Assembly: GCF_003045775.1 (NCBI RefSeq)
Contig: NZ_PXNS01000004.1
Coordinates: 1-64,000 of the forward strand
Direction of reading: 5' to 3'
Source: Halomonas litopenaei
GTDB lineage: Bacteria > Pseudomonadota > Gammaproteobacteria > Pseudomonadales > Halomonadaceae
DNA length: 64,000 nucleotides
The position numbers and the translations under genes were made by a program. Positions 16,522 to 26,325 of this stretch are shown here, piece after piece. The first letter of the stretch is position 1, and each line of letters begins with the position of its first letter. The notes beneath the pieces are model-generated. The model ran no database searches, was not told the origin of the DNA, and was given only the letters and a program-made list of their open reading frames with translations.

Positions 16522-18093
16522 ATGACGGATACTGCGACCGCACCGCGCCCGGTGGCGCTGATCATCCTCGACGGCTATGGACACAATGAAGACGCCGCGT
16601 CCAACGCCGTCGCCGCCGCCGACACCCCCAACATGGACCGCCTGTGGCAGCAACGCCCGCACACCCTGATCCACACCGATGGCCGCCACGTGGGCCTGCC
16701 GGACGGTCAGATGGGCAACTCCGAGGTCGGTCACATGAACCTCGGCGCCGGGCGCATCGTCTACCAGGACTTCACCCGCATCACCAAGGCCATCGAAGAC
16801 GGCGAGATCGACGACAATGCCGTGCTGACCGCGCCCATCGACGCGGCGGTGAAGGCGGACAAAGCGGTCCACCTGCTCGGCCTGCTGTCCCCCGGTGGCG
16901 TTCACAGCCACGAGGATCACCTGCTGGCGGTGGCCGAGATGGCCGCACGGCGTGGCGCCAAGCGCATCTACCTGCACGGTTTCCTCGACGGCCGCGACAC
17001 CGCGCCCAAGAGCGCCAGAGCCTCCATCGAGCGCGCCAACGCCAAGCTTGCCGAGCTGGTGGGTCAGGACAATGGCTTCGTCGCCTCGATCATCGGCCGC
17101 TACTTCGCCATGGACCGCGACAACCGCTGGGACCGCGTCGAGAAGGCCTATCGCCTGATCACCGAGGGCCATGGCGAGCACCAGGCCGAAAGCGCCGAAG
17201 CCGGCCTCGACGCCGCTTATGAGCGTGGCGAGACCGACGAATTCGTCGCCGCCACCAGCGTGCGCCCGAACGGCAAGCCGGTCGCTGCCGAAGACGGCGA
17301 TGCCGTGCTGTTCCTGAATTTCCGCGCCGACCGCGCCCGCGAGCTGACCCGTGCCTTCGTGCTCGAGGACTTCGACGGCTTCAACCGTCAAGTACAGCCG
17401 ACGCTGGCCGCCGACGGCCTGGTCATGCTGACCCAGTACGCCGCGGATATTCCCGCGCCCTCGGCCTTCCCGCCAGCGGACCTGAACAACACCCTGGGCG
17501 AGGTCATGGAGAAGCGCGGCAAGACCCAGCTGCGCATCGCCGAGACCGAGAAGTACGCCCACGTCACCTTCTTCTTCTCCGGCGGCCGCGAGAAGGAATT
17601 CGAGGGCGAGAAGCGCGAGCTGATTCCTTCACCCCAGGACGTCAAGACCTACGACGAGAAGCCCGAGATGAGCGCCTTCGAGCTCACCGACACCCTGGTC
17701 GACGCCATCGACGGCGGCAGCTTTGACCTGATCATCTGCAACTACGCCAACGGCGACATGGTCGGCCATACCGGTGACTTCAACGCCGCCAAGGCCGCCA
17801 TCGAGGCGGTAGACAAGTGCGTGGGCCGGGTGGTTGAAGCGATCGAGCGCGCCGGTGGTGCCTGCCTGATCACCGCAGATCATGGCAACGCCGAGCAGAT
17901 GGTGCACCCCGAGACCGGCAACTCCCAGACTGCGCATACCACCTTCCCGGTGCCGCTGGTGTACGTGGGCAGCCGCGAGGCCCGGCTAAAGGACGGCGGT
18001 CGCCTGTGCGACCTGGCGCCGACCCTGCTGACCATGATGGGCGAGTCGGTGCCGGAGGAGATGACCGGCGAGGTACTGATCGAGCTGTCGTGA
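16522..18093 (+). CDS. gpmI: 2,3-bisphosphoglycerate-independent phosphoglycerate mutase
   Basis: A 523-residue alkaline-phosphatase-superfamily enzyme that interconverts 3- and 2-phosphoglycerate in glycolysis using two manganese ions. The N-terminus has [18 protein letters not shown], and the phosphoserine loop is [57 protein letters not shown] and the C-terminal metal site [12 protein letters not shown] all match iPGM. The length is normal. The stop codon overlaps a GTG start of the envC-like gene, giving the gpmI-envC pairing also seen in enterobacteria. Confidence 0.98.
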   Translation: MTDTATAPRPVALIILDGYGHNEDAASNAVAAADTPNMDRLWQQRPHTLIHTDGRHVGLPDGQMGNSEVGHMNLGAGRIVYQDFTRITKAIEDGEIDDNAVLTAPIDAAVKADKAVHLLGLLSPGGVHSHEDHLLAVAEMAARRGAKRIYLHGFLDGRDTAPKSARASIERANAKLAELVGQDNGFVASIIGRYFAMDRDNRWDRVEKAYRLITEGHGEHQAESAEAGLDAAYERGETDEFVAATSVRPNGKPVAAEDGDAVLFLNFRADRARELTRAFVLEDFDGFNRQVQPTLAADGLVMLTQYAADIPAPSAFPPADLNNTLGEVMEKRGKTQLRIAETEKYAHVTFFFSGGREKEFEGEKRELIPSPQDVKTYDEKPEMSAFELTDTLVDAIDGGSFDLIICNYANGDMVGHTGDFNAAKAAIEAVDKCVGRVVEAIERAGGACLITADHGNAEQMVHPETGNSQTAHTTFPVPLVYVGSREARLKDGGRLCDLAPTLLTMMGESVPEEMTGEVLIELS

Positions 18094-19367
18094 GACCTCT
18101 GCGCACCGCAGCCCCAGTCGCGCCATCGAGGCGCCAGCCCGGCAGCTGCCCACCCCCACGTACGACGCCGCCCCGCCCGGGGCGGCGTTGTGGGTTTGTC
18201 CGCGCGGCTGTCGCCGTGGGGGCAGCGGTCCTGTGGCTGGGTGGCCTGCCGCTCACTCCTGTGACACAGGCCGGCCTGCCGCTCGCTCAGGCCAGTCCCA
18301 GCGAGCAGCAGGCCAGGCAAAGACTCGACGCCATCGGCGAGCGTATTCAAGAGGCCAGTCAGCGCCTGGCCAGCACCGATAGCGCCCGCGACCAGGCCAG
18401 CGAGGCCCTGCGCGAGGTGGAAACGGCACTGGCCGAGACCCACCAGCGCCTGGATACAATGCAGGCCGAACGCCGCCGGCTCGATCAGGAGATGGCCGAG
18501 CTTGCGCATCGCCGAGAACTGATGGAAGCCGAACGCCGGGAGCAGCGGGCAGCCCTGGGTCGTCAACTCGATGCGCTCTATCGCATGGGCCTGACACCAC
18601 AGTTGAAGCTGCTGCTGAATCAGGACGACCCTGCACGACTGGACCGCCTGCAGGCCTATCTCAACCATCTTGCCGACGCCCGCAACGAGCGCCTCGATCT
18701 GCTCGCTGAACTGGACAAGCGTCTGGAGGACAACCGCCGCGAGCTCGAACACCGCAGCGAGGAGCTGGCTTCCCTGGAGGCCGATGTGGCGGCCCGTAGC
18801 CAGGCCCTGGCCAGGCAGAGCCGCGAGCGTCAGGCGCTGGTGGCACAGCTCGACCAACGCTACGACACCGAGGCCTCGAAGCTGGCCTCGCTGGACCAGG
18901 ACCGGGCCCACGCCGAGCGGGTCCTGCGCGAGGTGCAGGAAACCATGGCACGGCTCGAGCGCCCGCCGCCGTCCACCGCCATCGAGCGCACCCGAGGCGA
19001 CCTGCCGTGGCCGGTGCAGGGCATGATGCTGTCGCGCTTTCGCGAATCCCGCGGCGTCCACCGCAACGGCATCCTGATTCAGGCGCCATCCGGGACTTCG
19101 GTCGAAGCGGTTCACCCCGGCCGGGTAGTGTTCGCCGACTGGATGCGCGGCTTCGGCAATCTGCTGATCGTCGACCACGGCGACCAGGTGATGACCCTCT
19201 ACGCCCACCTGCAACGCTTCGAGACGGAGGTCGGCAGCCGTGTGGAGCGTGGCCAGACACTGGGCCGCGTCGGCGTCAGCGGAGGCCGCGACGCTCCGGG
19301 GCTGTATTTCGAGGTACGCCGTGGCGGTGACCCCATCGATCCTGGTGGCTGGATCGCGCGGCGCTGA
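18090..19367 (+). CDS. envC: murein hydrolase activator EnvC-like protein
   Basis: A 425-residue secreted protein: an N-terminal signal-like hydrophobic segment ([16 protein letters not shown]), a long coiled coil (about residues 70-310, rich in Glu, Arg, Gln and Leu) and a C-terminal LytM/M23 domain. The LytM domain is degenerate in the EnvC way: the zinc ligands are replaced ([20 protein letters not shown]), so it should activate amidases rather than cut peptidoglycan itself. I chose the GTG at 18090, which overlaps the gpmI stop (GTGA) and implies coupling. An in-frame ATG at 18006 lies inside gpmI and is less likely. Confidence 0.9.
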   Translation: MRPLRTAAPVAPSRRQPGSCPPPRTTPPRPGRRCGFVRAAVAVGAAVLWLGGLPLTPVTQAGLPLAQASPSEQQARQRLDAIGERIQEASQRLASTDSARDQASEALREVETALAETHQRLDTMQAERRRLDQEMAELAHRRELMEAERREQRAALGRQLDALYRMGLTPQLKLLLNQDDPARLDRLQAYLNHLADARNERLDLLAELDKRLEDNRRELEHRSEELASLEADVAARSQALARQSRERQALVAQLDQRYDTEASKLASLDQDRAHAERVLREVQETMARLERPPPSTAIERTRGDLPWPVQGMMLSRFRESRGVHRNGILIQAPSGTSVEAVHPGRVVFADWMRGFGNLLIVDHGDQVMTLYAHLQRFETEVGSRVERGQTLGRVGVSGGRDAPGLYFEVRRGGDPIDPGGWIARR

Positions 19368-19438
19368 GCACACGCCATTTTCAACCATCCGGCCTAAGGC
19401 TATGCTTGAACCTTGCCCCTACGTCGAGCGGAGACCGC

Positions 19439-20743
19439 ATGACCGAACCCCGAGCCGCCCACCGTCCCTCGCGCCTCAAGACACTGACCGGGACTTGCCT
19501 TGCGTGGTGCCTCGCCGCGTCCCTGGCCTGGCCTTCGCTGGCCAGCGCCCAGGCGACCGACGATGATCTGCCGATCAGCGAGATCCAGGCCTTCTCCGAG
19601 GTGTTCGAGCGGATCAAGCGCGGCTACGTGGAAGAGGTCGATGATGCGACCCTGCTCAAGAACGCCATGCGCGGCATGCTCTCGGAGCTGGACCCCCACT
19701 CCAGTTACCTCGACGCCGAAGCCTATCGCAACCTGCGGGAGACCACCGAAGGCGAGTTTGGCGGGATCGGCATCGAGGTCGGGCTCGACGACGGCCAGCT
19801 GACGGTGATCTCGCCGATCGACGACACCCCGGCCGAGCGCGCGGGACTACAGGCTCAGGACGCCATCCTGCGCATCGACGAGACCCCCACCGATCGGCTA
19901 TCCCTGCAGGAAGCGGTGGACCTGATGCGTGGCGAGCCAGGCACCGAGATTCGCCTGACCGTGGTCGGCGCCGGCGATGGTGCTCCACGCGAGGTCACCC
20001 TGGCCCGGGAAATCATCCGTACCGACAGCGTAAGGAGCGACATCCTCGAGCCCGGCTACGGCTATCTGCGCATCAGTCAGTTTCAGGCCCGCACCGGCGA
20101 GCAGGTCGAGGATGCCCTGACCGAATTGCGCGACCAGGGGGCTCTGTCAGGCATCGTGCTGGACCTGCGCAACAACCCCGGCGGCGTACTGCAGTCGGCG
20201 GTGGACGTGGCCGACGCCTTCCTCGACCGTGGCCTGATCGTCTACACCGAGGGGCGCCTGTCCGATAGCGACATGCGCTTTTCGGCGACCCAACGCACCG
20301 CGGCGCCGGACGTGCCGCTGGTGGTGTTGATCAACGGCGGCAGCGCCTCCGCCGCCGAGATCGTCGCAGGCGCCCTGCAGGACCAGCGCCGAGGCGTGGT
20401 GATGGGCACCGAAAGCTTCGGCAAGGGCTCGGTGCAGCAGATCATGCCGCTGGGCAATGGTGAAGGGCTCAAGCTGACCACCGCGCTCTACTACACCCCT
20501 AATGGCCGTTCGATCCAGGCCCAGGGTATCGAGCCCGATGTCGAGGTCGTGCGCGGCCGTCTCGAGGTCGCCGATACCAGCAACCTGCGCATTCGCGAGT
20601 CAGATCTTGAAGGACATCTTGGCGATGGTGGAGATCGCGCCGGCAGCAGCCGCAGCGATCGGCTGGACGGCGACTACCAGCTGGGCGAGGCACTGAATCT
20701 GCTGAAGGCGCTGAACGTGATCAGTCAGCGCGACACGCGCTAG
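19439..20743 (+). CDS. S41-family C-terminal processing peptidase (CtpA type)
   Basis: A 434-residue periplasmic serine protease. A signal peptide (LTGTCLAWCLAASLAWPSLASAQA) is followed by the conserved FSEVFERIKRGYVEEVDD, a PDZ domain (about residues 85-170, with GEFGGIGIEVGLDDG) and the S41 catalytic core: LDLRNNPGGVLQSAVDVAD, the nucleophile serine in NGGSASAAEIVAGAL and the lysine in GTESFGKGSVQ. The ATG at 19439 follows GGAG at good spacing; an upstream TTG is unlikely. It follows the envC-like gene, as in many gammaproteobacteria. Confidence 0.94.
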   Translation: MTEPRAAHRPSRLKTLTGTCLAWCLAASLAWPSLASAQATDDDLPISEIQAFSEVFERIKRGYVEEVDDATLLKNAMRGMLSELDPHSSYLDAEAYRNLRETTEGEFGGIGIEVGLDDGQLTVISPIDDTPAERAGLQAQDAILRIDETPTDRLSLQEAVDLMRGEPGTEIRLTVVGAGDGAPREVTLAREIIRTDSVRSDILEPGYGYLRISQFQARTGEQVEDALTELRDQGALSGIVLDLRNNPGGVLQSAVDVADAFLDRGLIVYTEGRLSDSDMRFSATQRTAAPDVPLVVLINGGSASAAEIVAGALQDQRRGVVMGTESFGKGSVQQIMPLGNGEGLKLTTALYYTPNGRSIQAQGIEPDVEVVRGRLEVADTSNLRIRESDLEGHLGDGGDRAGSSRSDRLDGDYQLGEALNLLKALNVISQRDTR

Positions 20744-20782
20744 GCCGGGCGACTAGGCCCTGGCCCGCACTCGGCCTGCCCC

Positions 20783-22045
20783 CTAGCGACAGCTAAGCGG
20801 CAGGCGTCCGCGTGAGCCGGTGGCCTGCTGCATGATCAGGCGCTTGATCGGAGACAGCCGGTCGACGCCGGAAAGCCCCAGGTTGCGCGCCAGCGTCAGG
20901 CCCGGGTGGCGGCTGCCGAACAGACGCCGAAAGCCTTCCATCAGCACCAGCATCATGGCGTTATCGCCACGCCGACGTCGCTCATAGCGGGCCAGCAGGC
21001 TCAAGCCGCCAGGTGCCACGCCGCGACGGCGCCCGTTCAGCAACTCTTCGGCCAGTACCGCCGCATCGAGAAAGCCCAGATTCACCCCCTGGCCGGCCAG
21101 GGGGTGAATGCTGTGGGCGGCGTCGCCGATCAGCGCAAGCCCCGGCCGGTGGTAGCGTTCGGCGTGGCGCTGGCTGAGCGGAAAACTCCTGGCCTCATCC
21201 AGCACCTCCACCGCCCCCAGGCGATGATCCAGCGCCTCGGCCATGGCCTGGCCCAGCGCCGCCGGCGAGAGTGCCGCCAGGCGCTCGGCTTCCTGCGGGG
21301 TGGTGGACCAGACGATCGAGCAGTAGTGGCTGTCTCCCGCCACCGTCAGCGGCAGGAAGGCCAGGGGACCGGTTGCCAGAAAGGCCTGACGGGCTACACC
21401 GCCGTGACGCCGCTCGGTCTTCACCGTGGTCACCAGCGCGCACTGCCCGGTGTCCTGTTCACGTACCGCTATCCCGGCCAGCTCGCGCAGCGGTGAACGT
21501 GCACCGTCGGCGCCGACCACCAGCGGGGCTGCCAGCACGCTGCCATCATCCAGGGTCACCCGCCGACGAACGGCGCCGTCGTCCAGCGCCACCACCTTGC
21601 GACCATGCAGGCGCTGCACCTGCGGCAGCCTCGACAGTTCGGCTTCCAGCGCCGCCAGAATCACATCGTTCTCGACGATATGGCCAAGCACCGGCACCCC
21701 GGCCTGATCGGCGCGGAAGCCGACCTCGCCGGAGCCATCGGCGTCCCACACCTGCATGGCGGTGTAGGGCGTGGCGCGCCAGGCGTCGATGCGCGGCCAG
21801 GCACCGAGGCCTTCCAGCAACCGTCGAGACACCGGGGTCAGGGCGCTGACGCGGGGGGCCGGCACACTGCCCGGCAGGTCATCCGAGTCCAGCGGGCCCG
21901 GACGCGGGTCCACCATGGCGACTGTCCAGCCTTCCCGTGCCAGCAGCACGGCCAGTACGGCACCTACCATGCCGATACCGGCGATCACCACATCGACTCC
22001 CGTCGGCGCTGCCTTGGCGGCTGAATCCTCTGCCTGCTCCTTCAT
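20783..22045 (-). CDS. UbiH/UbiF/VisC (COQ6) family FAD-dependent monooxygenase
   Basis: A 420-residue flavoprotein hydroxylase of the ubiquinone pathway family. It has the dinucleotide-binding loop VVIAGIGMVGAVLAVLLA, the PRVSALTPVSRRLLEGLGAW and MQVWDADG segments typical of the UbiI/UbiF branch, VVGADGARSPLRELAGI, and the FAD-binding signature GDAAHSIHPLAGQGVNLGFLD. It is the second monooxygenase of a leftward pair, 212 bp after ubiH, like ubiH-ubiI in E. coli. Most likely it hydroxylates the ring at C5 (UbiI role), but UbiF or a broader UbiM-like activity cannot be ruled out. Confidence 0.9.
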   Translation of the reverse strand: MKEQAEDSAAKAAPTGVDVVIAGIGMVGAVLAVLLAREGWTVAMVDPRPGPLDSDDLPGSVPAPRVSALTPVSRRLLEGLGAWPRIDAWRATPYTAMQVWDADGSGEVGFRADQAGVPVLGHIVENDVILAALEAELSRLPQVQRLHGRKVVALDDGAVRRRVTLDDGSVLAAPLVVGADGARSPLRELAGIAVREQDTGQCALVTTVKTERRHGGVARQAFLATGPLAFLPLTVAGDSHYCSIVWSTTPQEAERLAALSPAALGQAMAEALDHRLGAVEVLDEARSFPLSQRHAERYHRPGLALIGDAAHSIHPLAGQGVNLGFLDAAVLAEELLNGRRRGVAPGGLSLLARYERRRRGDNAMMLVLMEGFRRLFGSRHPGLTLARNLGLSGVDRLSPIKRLIMQQATGSRGRLPLSCR

Positions 22046-22257
22046 CGGCGTCTCGCTCTCCCAGTCTTCCTGACGATCACTGACTCGCTTGCACCACGTG
22101 CCTTTGCGGATTCGCCCTCAGGGTCTCGGCAACGCAGCGCACCCAGTGTACCGCCAAGGGCAATCCTATGCTCGACCGCCAGGCTTTCAGGGGCAGACGC
22201 CATGGGAAGGCCCTGTGGGCCAGATGACACCAGCGGGCCAGGGTTGCCCCTACCCAA

Positions 22258-23586
22258 TTATCGTTCGCTGCCCATGGCCCGCCTGGCGAGGCCCCGCCTC
22301 AGCGGCCCTGCGAGGTTCAGGCCAATCAGTCCTGCGGCACGGGCGTGGGACAGCAGTGGCTGGTCGATGCCGAACAGCCGAATCAGGCCGTCGCTGAAGC
22401 GCACCACATTGCGCTGGTCCGCTTCGCGGCGTCGCTCGAAGGCGGCCAGGGTCGCCGCGCTGCCAGGCGCCTGGCCGGCCTCGAGCCCTTGCTCGATGGC
22501 CTCGACCAGGTCGATCACCCCTCGCAGCGCGAGGTTGAAGCCCTGGCCCGCCACCGGGTGCAGGGCGTGGGCGGCGTTGCCCAGCACCGCCAGTCCCGGC
22601 CGTGTCGTCTCCCGCGCGGTGACCAGCGACAGCGGGTAAACGTGACGCTGGCCGACCTTGACGAAGGCGCCGGCTCGATCGCCAAAGGCGGCCTGCAGCT
22701 CTTCGAGAAAGGCGCGGTCCGACAATGCCAGTCGGCGCTGTTCGCTGCCCTTTTCATGGGTCCACACCAGCTCCATGGCCTGTCCCGGCAGCGGCAGCAG
22801 CGCCATCGGGCCTTGCCGTGTGAAGCGCTCGTAGGCAACGCCCTGGTGGGGGCGCCCGACCGCGACATTGGCGATCATTGCCACCTGATCGTAGGGGGCC
22901 GCGTCGCTCTCGATCCCCAGCGCCTCCTTGAGGCCAGAGCGACCGCCGTCGGCCAGCACGGTCAGGCCGGCCTCCAGCACGCTGCCGCTGGACAACCACA
23001 GACGATGGCCTGCGGCCACGGGTTCGATACGCTCCACCCGAGCCGGACAGTGCCAGTCGAGCGGCAGCTCGGCCAGGCGGCGATGCAGCACCCGCCCCAT
23101 CCAGGCGTTGGGTACCACGTAGCCGAGCGCCTCGACGCCCATTTCGTCGGCACGCAGGCGCGTCGCACCAAGGCGCCCCTTCTCACTGACATGGATCAGC
23201 GAGATCGCGCTGGCCTTCGCGGCCATGGCCGACCACACCCCGAGGCGCGAAAAGTGCGCGGCGGACCCCGCCGCAATGGCGCTGGCGCGGGCGTCGAAGC
23301 TTGGCTGCCAGGCGTCGTCTTCTCCCGCCGAAGGCGCCACTTCCTGCGGCGACGGTGCGAGTGGTGCCATCGGTGCGGCCTCGACCACCGCGACCTTGAG
23401 GCCGGAGTGTTCGATCAATTCCGCCAGGGCCGCCCCCAGGCTCGCCCCCACCAGCCCCCCGCCGATGATCGCCACGTCGACCCGCTCGACCGCATGGCCA
23501 CCCTCCTGGCAAGACGCCTGAGGGGCGTTCGCTGAAAGGCGGCTTGCCGTTGGTTCCACAGTGCTCTCGGGGGTGTCTTGCGGCAT
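22258..23586 (-). CDS. ubiH: 2-octaprenyl-6-methoxyphenyl hydroxylase UbiH
   Basis: A 442-residue FAD monooxygenase of ubiquinone biosynthesis. After a 34-residue low-complexity leader it has VDVAIIGGGLVGASLGAAL, then PSFDARASAIAAGSAAHFSRLGVW, GATRLRADEMGVEALGYVV and NAWMGRVLHRRL, which are strongly UbiH-like. VLADGGRSGLKEALGI and GNAAHALHPVAGQGFNLALRG complete the FAD site. The ATG at 23584-23586 follows AGGA. In E. coli and relatives the order is ygfB-pepP-ubiH-ubiI; here pepP is missing between the UPF0149 gene and ubiH. Confidence 0.94.
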   Translation of the reverse strand: MPQDTPESTVEPTASRLSANAPQASCQEGGHAVERVDVAIIGGGLVGASLGAALAELIEHSGLKVAVVEAAPMAPLAPSPQEVAPSAGEDDAWQPSFDARASAIAAGSAAHFSRLGVWSAMAAKASAISLIHVSEKGRLGATRLRADEMGVEALGYVVPNAWMGRVLHRRLAELPLDWHCPARVERIEPVAAGHRLWLSSGSVLEAGLTVLADGGRSGLKEALGIESDAAPYDQVAMIANVAVGRPHQGVAYERFTRQGPMALLPLPGQAMELVWTHEKGSEQRRLALSDRAFLEELQAAFGDRAGAFVKVGQRHVYPLSLVTARETTRPGLAVLGNAAHALHPVAGQGFNLALRGVIDLVEAIEQGLEAGQAPGSAATLAAFERRREADQRNVVRFSDGLIRLFGIDQPLLSHARAAGLIGLNLAGPLRRGLARRAMGSER

Positions 23587-24071
23587 TACTGTATTCCTGT
23601 AATAACTTTACGTAATCAAACATTTATTAGCGTGCTAGTTGGCTATAAAACCACCAACTACCCTGGCGAAACAACATCCTGATTTATACCTCAACCACCA
23701 GCATCCCTCCCTTGCAGGACCTGTGACACGACACTCTTCTGGAAAATTGGCGCACCCATGTGCGCGGTAATCCGACGATCATCCGGTCCACGACTACCCG
23801 ACCCACGACTACCCGGTCGTCGACCAGCGGCGGCGCCCCGGGCGGCGGCAAAAAGCGTCCACGACACCAGAGGCACGCACCGATGAGAAAGGTGTGATCG
23901 CCGAGAAAGGCATGATCGCCAAGGACAGGTAAGCGGCCGATTCGCCGGCGACCCGAGCCCAGAAGTGCGCTGCCGGATCGATCACACCATCCAGCATAGC
24001 AGGCTCTGGCGACGGGAAAAGGAGGGAAAAATCCCGAACTTTGCAGGCATCGTTCGGGACTTTGGAAAGCG
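23587..24071. other. 485 bp gap between ubiH and the UPF0149 gene
   Basis: No aminopeptidase P (pepP) or remnant of it was recognised. The part next to ubiH (23590-23660) is AT-rich and includes the inverted repeat TAGTTGG-N11-CCAACTA (23636-23660), a possible operator or promoter element for ubiH. CACGACTACCCG occurs twice at 23789-23800 and 23804-23815. The rest shows nothing clear. Confidence 0.45.
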
Positions 24072-24656
24072 TCAGTGGGTGGTGGGGGGCGTCTCGTCGA
24101 CCTGCTCGACCTGCGGGGTGCCAGGGTGCTGTTCGGTATAGAGCAGCATCGCCGCCATGCGGGCGTGTTCGGTCAGGGCAAAGAGGTCGTTTTCGTTCTC
24201 GGCGCTGTCGTCGATATCGGTCTCGATTGCGGCCAAACCCGCGAGATCCTCGATGGCCTCCCTGAGCGGCTCGGACCACTTCTTTCTGGGCGCGTCGCCT
24301 GCATCCTCCACCACTTCGAGAAAGCCGAGGGTCCACTCCTTGAGGCCCTGGGCCCGCTCGGCCAGCGAGAACATCTCGTCAGGCAGCAGCGGTTCGAAGT
24401 TCAGCTCAGTGCTGGCCAGGGCGTCCAGGGTCTGGCGGCGCCAGCCGAGCAGGCGTTCGGCGCTGGGCTCGTCTCTGGGCTGGTCGACCCCGAGGGTCAG
24501 GCAGACCTCCTCGAGCCAGGCCTCGGCGGTGAGGTCGTGCAGGCCGAGTGCCGCGCACAGGCGCCCGTCGAGAAAGGCCGGCGACTGCATGCTGCCATGC
24601 AGCAAAAAGGTGTCGGCGATGGTGGAGAAGTCCTGGCGTTCGTTGATCAAAGACAT
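24072..24656 (-). CDS. UPF0149 family protein (YgfB type)
   Basis: A 194-residue acidic protein of the YecA/YgfB UPF0149 family. Matching features are ADTFLLHGSMQSPAFLDGRLCAAL near the start, WLEEVCLTLGV, and LPDEMFSLAERAQGLKEWTLGFL in the middle. It is divergent from zapA, the usual position of ygfB. No enzymatic role is established for the family. Confidence 0.92.
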   Translation of the reverse strand: MSLINERQDFSTIADTFLLHGSMQSPAFLDGRLCAALGLHDLTAEAWLEEVCLTLGVDQPRDEPSAERLLGWRRQTLDALASTELNFEPLLPDEMFSLAERAQGLKEWTLGFLEVVEDAGDAPRKKWSEPLREAIEDLAGLAAIETDIDDSAENENDLFALTEHARMAAMLLYTEQHPGTPQVEQVDETPPTTH

Positions 24657-24888
24657 GATGATATCCGCTGAAGAAGAGGTTCAGGGTGGCAATACCGCGG
24701 CGCCCCCGGGGTGACCAGAAGCCGCTTGCCCATGGCATCGGCAAGCGCCGTCGGTGATCCCGTCTTGAGGTGTCGCGTTGACCCCCCGCTGAAGGCTCTC
24801 TTATAGTGACTCGCAATCGATCCCCGATGGTAACGCATCCTGCCCGTTCGGCGCTGCGTTAGCCAAGGCCCGCCCCGGAGCCAGGCCC

Positions 24889-25200
24889 ATGAATGACACC
24901 AAGCGGCATACCACCGACATTACGCTGCTAGAACGCCCCTACACCATCGCCTGTGCCCCCGAGGAGCAGGAGGGACTGGAGCGTGCTGCCCGCTATCTGG
25001 ACCAGGCCATGCAGGGGATCCACGCCCAGGGCAAGGTGGTGGATCGGGAGAAGATCGCCATCATGGCTGCACTCAATCTGGCCCACGAACTGCTTGGCCT
25101 GCGTGACGAGAAGCGTGCAGGCGAAGCCAGCCTGAGCGAGCTGAACACCCGCCTGGAACAGGCGCTCGCCAAGGCGCCGAGTCGCGATTCCGACGTCTGA
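24889..25200 (+). CDS. zapA: cell division protein ZapA
   Basis: A 103-residue ZapA, which bundles FtsZ filaments at the division ring. The globular head (ITLLERPYTIACAPEEQEGLERAARYLDQAM) and the C-terminal coiled coil (NTRLEQALAKA) are both present, with KVVDREKIAIMAALNLAHELL in between as usual. The ATG at 24889 follows GGAG. The order UPF0149 gene - zapA - 6S RNA - fau matches the gammaproteobacterial consensus. Confidence 0.95.
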   Translation: MNDTKRHTTDITLLERPYTIACAPEEQEGLERAARYLDQAMQGIHAQGKVVDREKIAIMAALNLAHELLGLRDEKRAGEASLSELNTRLEQALAKAPSRDSDV

Positions 25201-25377
25201 TCAAGGCTGATCAGGGCTTTCGGTACCTGAGCCCGCACCACGCCCCGCACCGCCCCGGTGGTCCGCGCCCCGCCTCATCTGCGAGAGCCGTGCCAGCACT
25301 TCATCCCCTTGCTGGTGTCTCGCGACCAGCGCGCCTGATCGACACTGCCTCCCCAAGCACTCGAAGGCATCTTCACT

Positions 25378-25405
25378 TTGGCGCCAGGCCCCGGTCTGGT
25401 AGCAT
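25378..25405 (+). promoter_or_regulatory. promoter of 6S RNA
   Basis: TTGGCG (25378-25383), 16 bp, then TAGCAT (25400-25405) places the transcript start near 25411, which is the expected 5' end of 6S RNA. Confidence 0.6.
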
Positions 25406-25410
25406 GGAGG

Positions 25411-25594
25411 AGTTCCCTGGGGTGTGCGCCAGTCGTTACAGTCCCTCGAGCCTATGCGCAGTACCCAGGGGGCCAAATGCTAGCCGGGCCCGTGTGCAAG
25501 TCCGTGCGACGGAAAGCCTGACGGCTCGGCTGCGGCCACCCACCTTGAACCTATGGGTTCAAGGGCCAGAACGACAGCGGCACTCTGGGGAACC
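25411..25594 (+). ncRNA. ssrS: 6S RNA (SsrS)
   Basis: About 184 nt. The 5' part TTCCCTGGGGTGTGCGCCAG and GTCCCTCGAGCC, the 3' part CACCTTGAACC with its partner GGTTCAAGGG, and the end GGCACTCTGGGGAAC are all diagnostic. GTTCCC at the 5' end pairs with GGGGAAC at the 3' end to close the long stem. 6S RNA mimics an open promoter and traps sigma-70 RNA polymerase in stationary phase. It sits between zapA and fau, its conserved place. Confidence 0.95.
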
Positions 25595-25598
25595 TCGA

Positions 25599-26252
25599 AT
25601 GAACGATCTGCGCTCTTCCATTGACGCACAGATGACGCTCGGACACTTGTCACGTACCGAGCTGCGACGCGAACTGCGACGCCGCCGCCGGGCCCTGAGC
25701 CCGCGCCAGCAGCAGGCCGCCAGCCATTCACTATTGGCTCGCCTGCGTCGCCTTCCTGAACTGCTGAGTGCCCGTCGCGTGGCGCTCTACCTACCCAATG
25801 ACGGGGAGATCGATCCTCGCCCCCTGCTCGACTGGCTACGCCAGCGGCGCGCCCAGGCCTATCTTCCGGTGCTGCGCCCCCTGAGCGACAATCGCCTGTG
25901 GTTCGTCCGCTACGACGAGCACACCCCCATGGTCGCCAATCGCTTCGGCATCAGCGAACCCTGCAGCCGTCACGGCGCCCATCCGTCGCGCCGTCTGCCG
26001 CCCTGGGCGCTGGACGCCATCCTTCTACCGCTGGTGGGCTTCGACGACGCCGGCCAGCGCCTGGGCATGGGTGGAGGCTTCTACGATCGCACCCTGGCCT
26101 TCGCCCATCCCGACAGCGGACAGGGCGGCCCCAGGCCACGCCTGATCGGCCTGGCCCATGACGTCCAGCGCGTCGAACGCCTGCCGGTGGCCTCCTGGGA
26201 CGTGCCGCTGAACGCCATCGTCAGTGATCAAAGAGTGATCCGCCCTGCCTGA
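25599..26252 (+). CDS. fau: 5-formyltetrahydrofolate cyclo-ligase
   Basis: A protein of about 217 residues that converts 5-formyl-THF to 5,10-methenyl-THF with ATP. Family motifs: LRRELRRRRRALSPRQQ at the N-terminus, VALYLPNDGEIDPRPLLDW, the ATP/substrate loop LPLVGFDDAGQRLGMGGGFYDRTL, and LPVASWDVPLNAIVSD at the end. The ATG at 25599 comes only five bases after the 6S RNA end, with GGGGAA of the 6S closing stem as its only ribosome-site candidate. A later ATG at 25632 is an alternative. In-frame codons further upstream run through 6S RNA and are not used. Confidence 0.93.
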   Translation: MNDLRSSIDAQMTLGHLSRTELRRELRRRRRALSPRQQQAASHSLLARLRRLPELLSARRVALYLPNDGEIDPRPLLDWLRQRRAQAYLPVLRPLSDNRLWFVRYDEHTPMVANRFGISEPCSRHGAHPSRRLPPWALDAILLPLVGFDDAGQRLGMGGGFYDRTLAFAHPDSGQGGPRPRLIGLAHDVQRVERLPVASWDVPLNAIVSDQRVIRPA

Positions 26253-26257
26253 AACGC

Positions 26258-26285
26258 CTCCGGCCGCCCCTGAGGGCGGCCGGAG
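26258..26285. terminator. hairpin between fau and the small membrane protein gene
   Basis: CTCCGGCCGCCC-CTGA-GGGCGGCCGGAG is a perfect 12-base stem just after the fau stop. It can serve both fau and the small gene on the opposite strand, although T-runs are weak on both sides. Confidence 0.65.
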
Positions 26286-26325
26286 TTGGATCTATGCCGA
26301 TGTCGTGACCATGGTGCCTGATGCC

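Noticed and set aside
17880..19388. Open frame of 502 codons antisense to gpmI/envC
   Set aside because: No domain and no ribosome site; it overlaps two well-supported genes.
25290..25598. Longer N-terminus for fau
   Set aside because: The added codons run through 6S RNA; homologous proteins do not have this extension.
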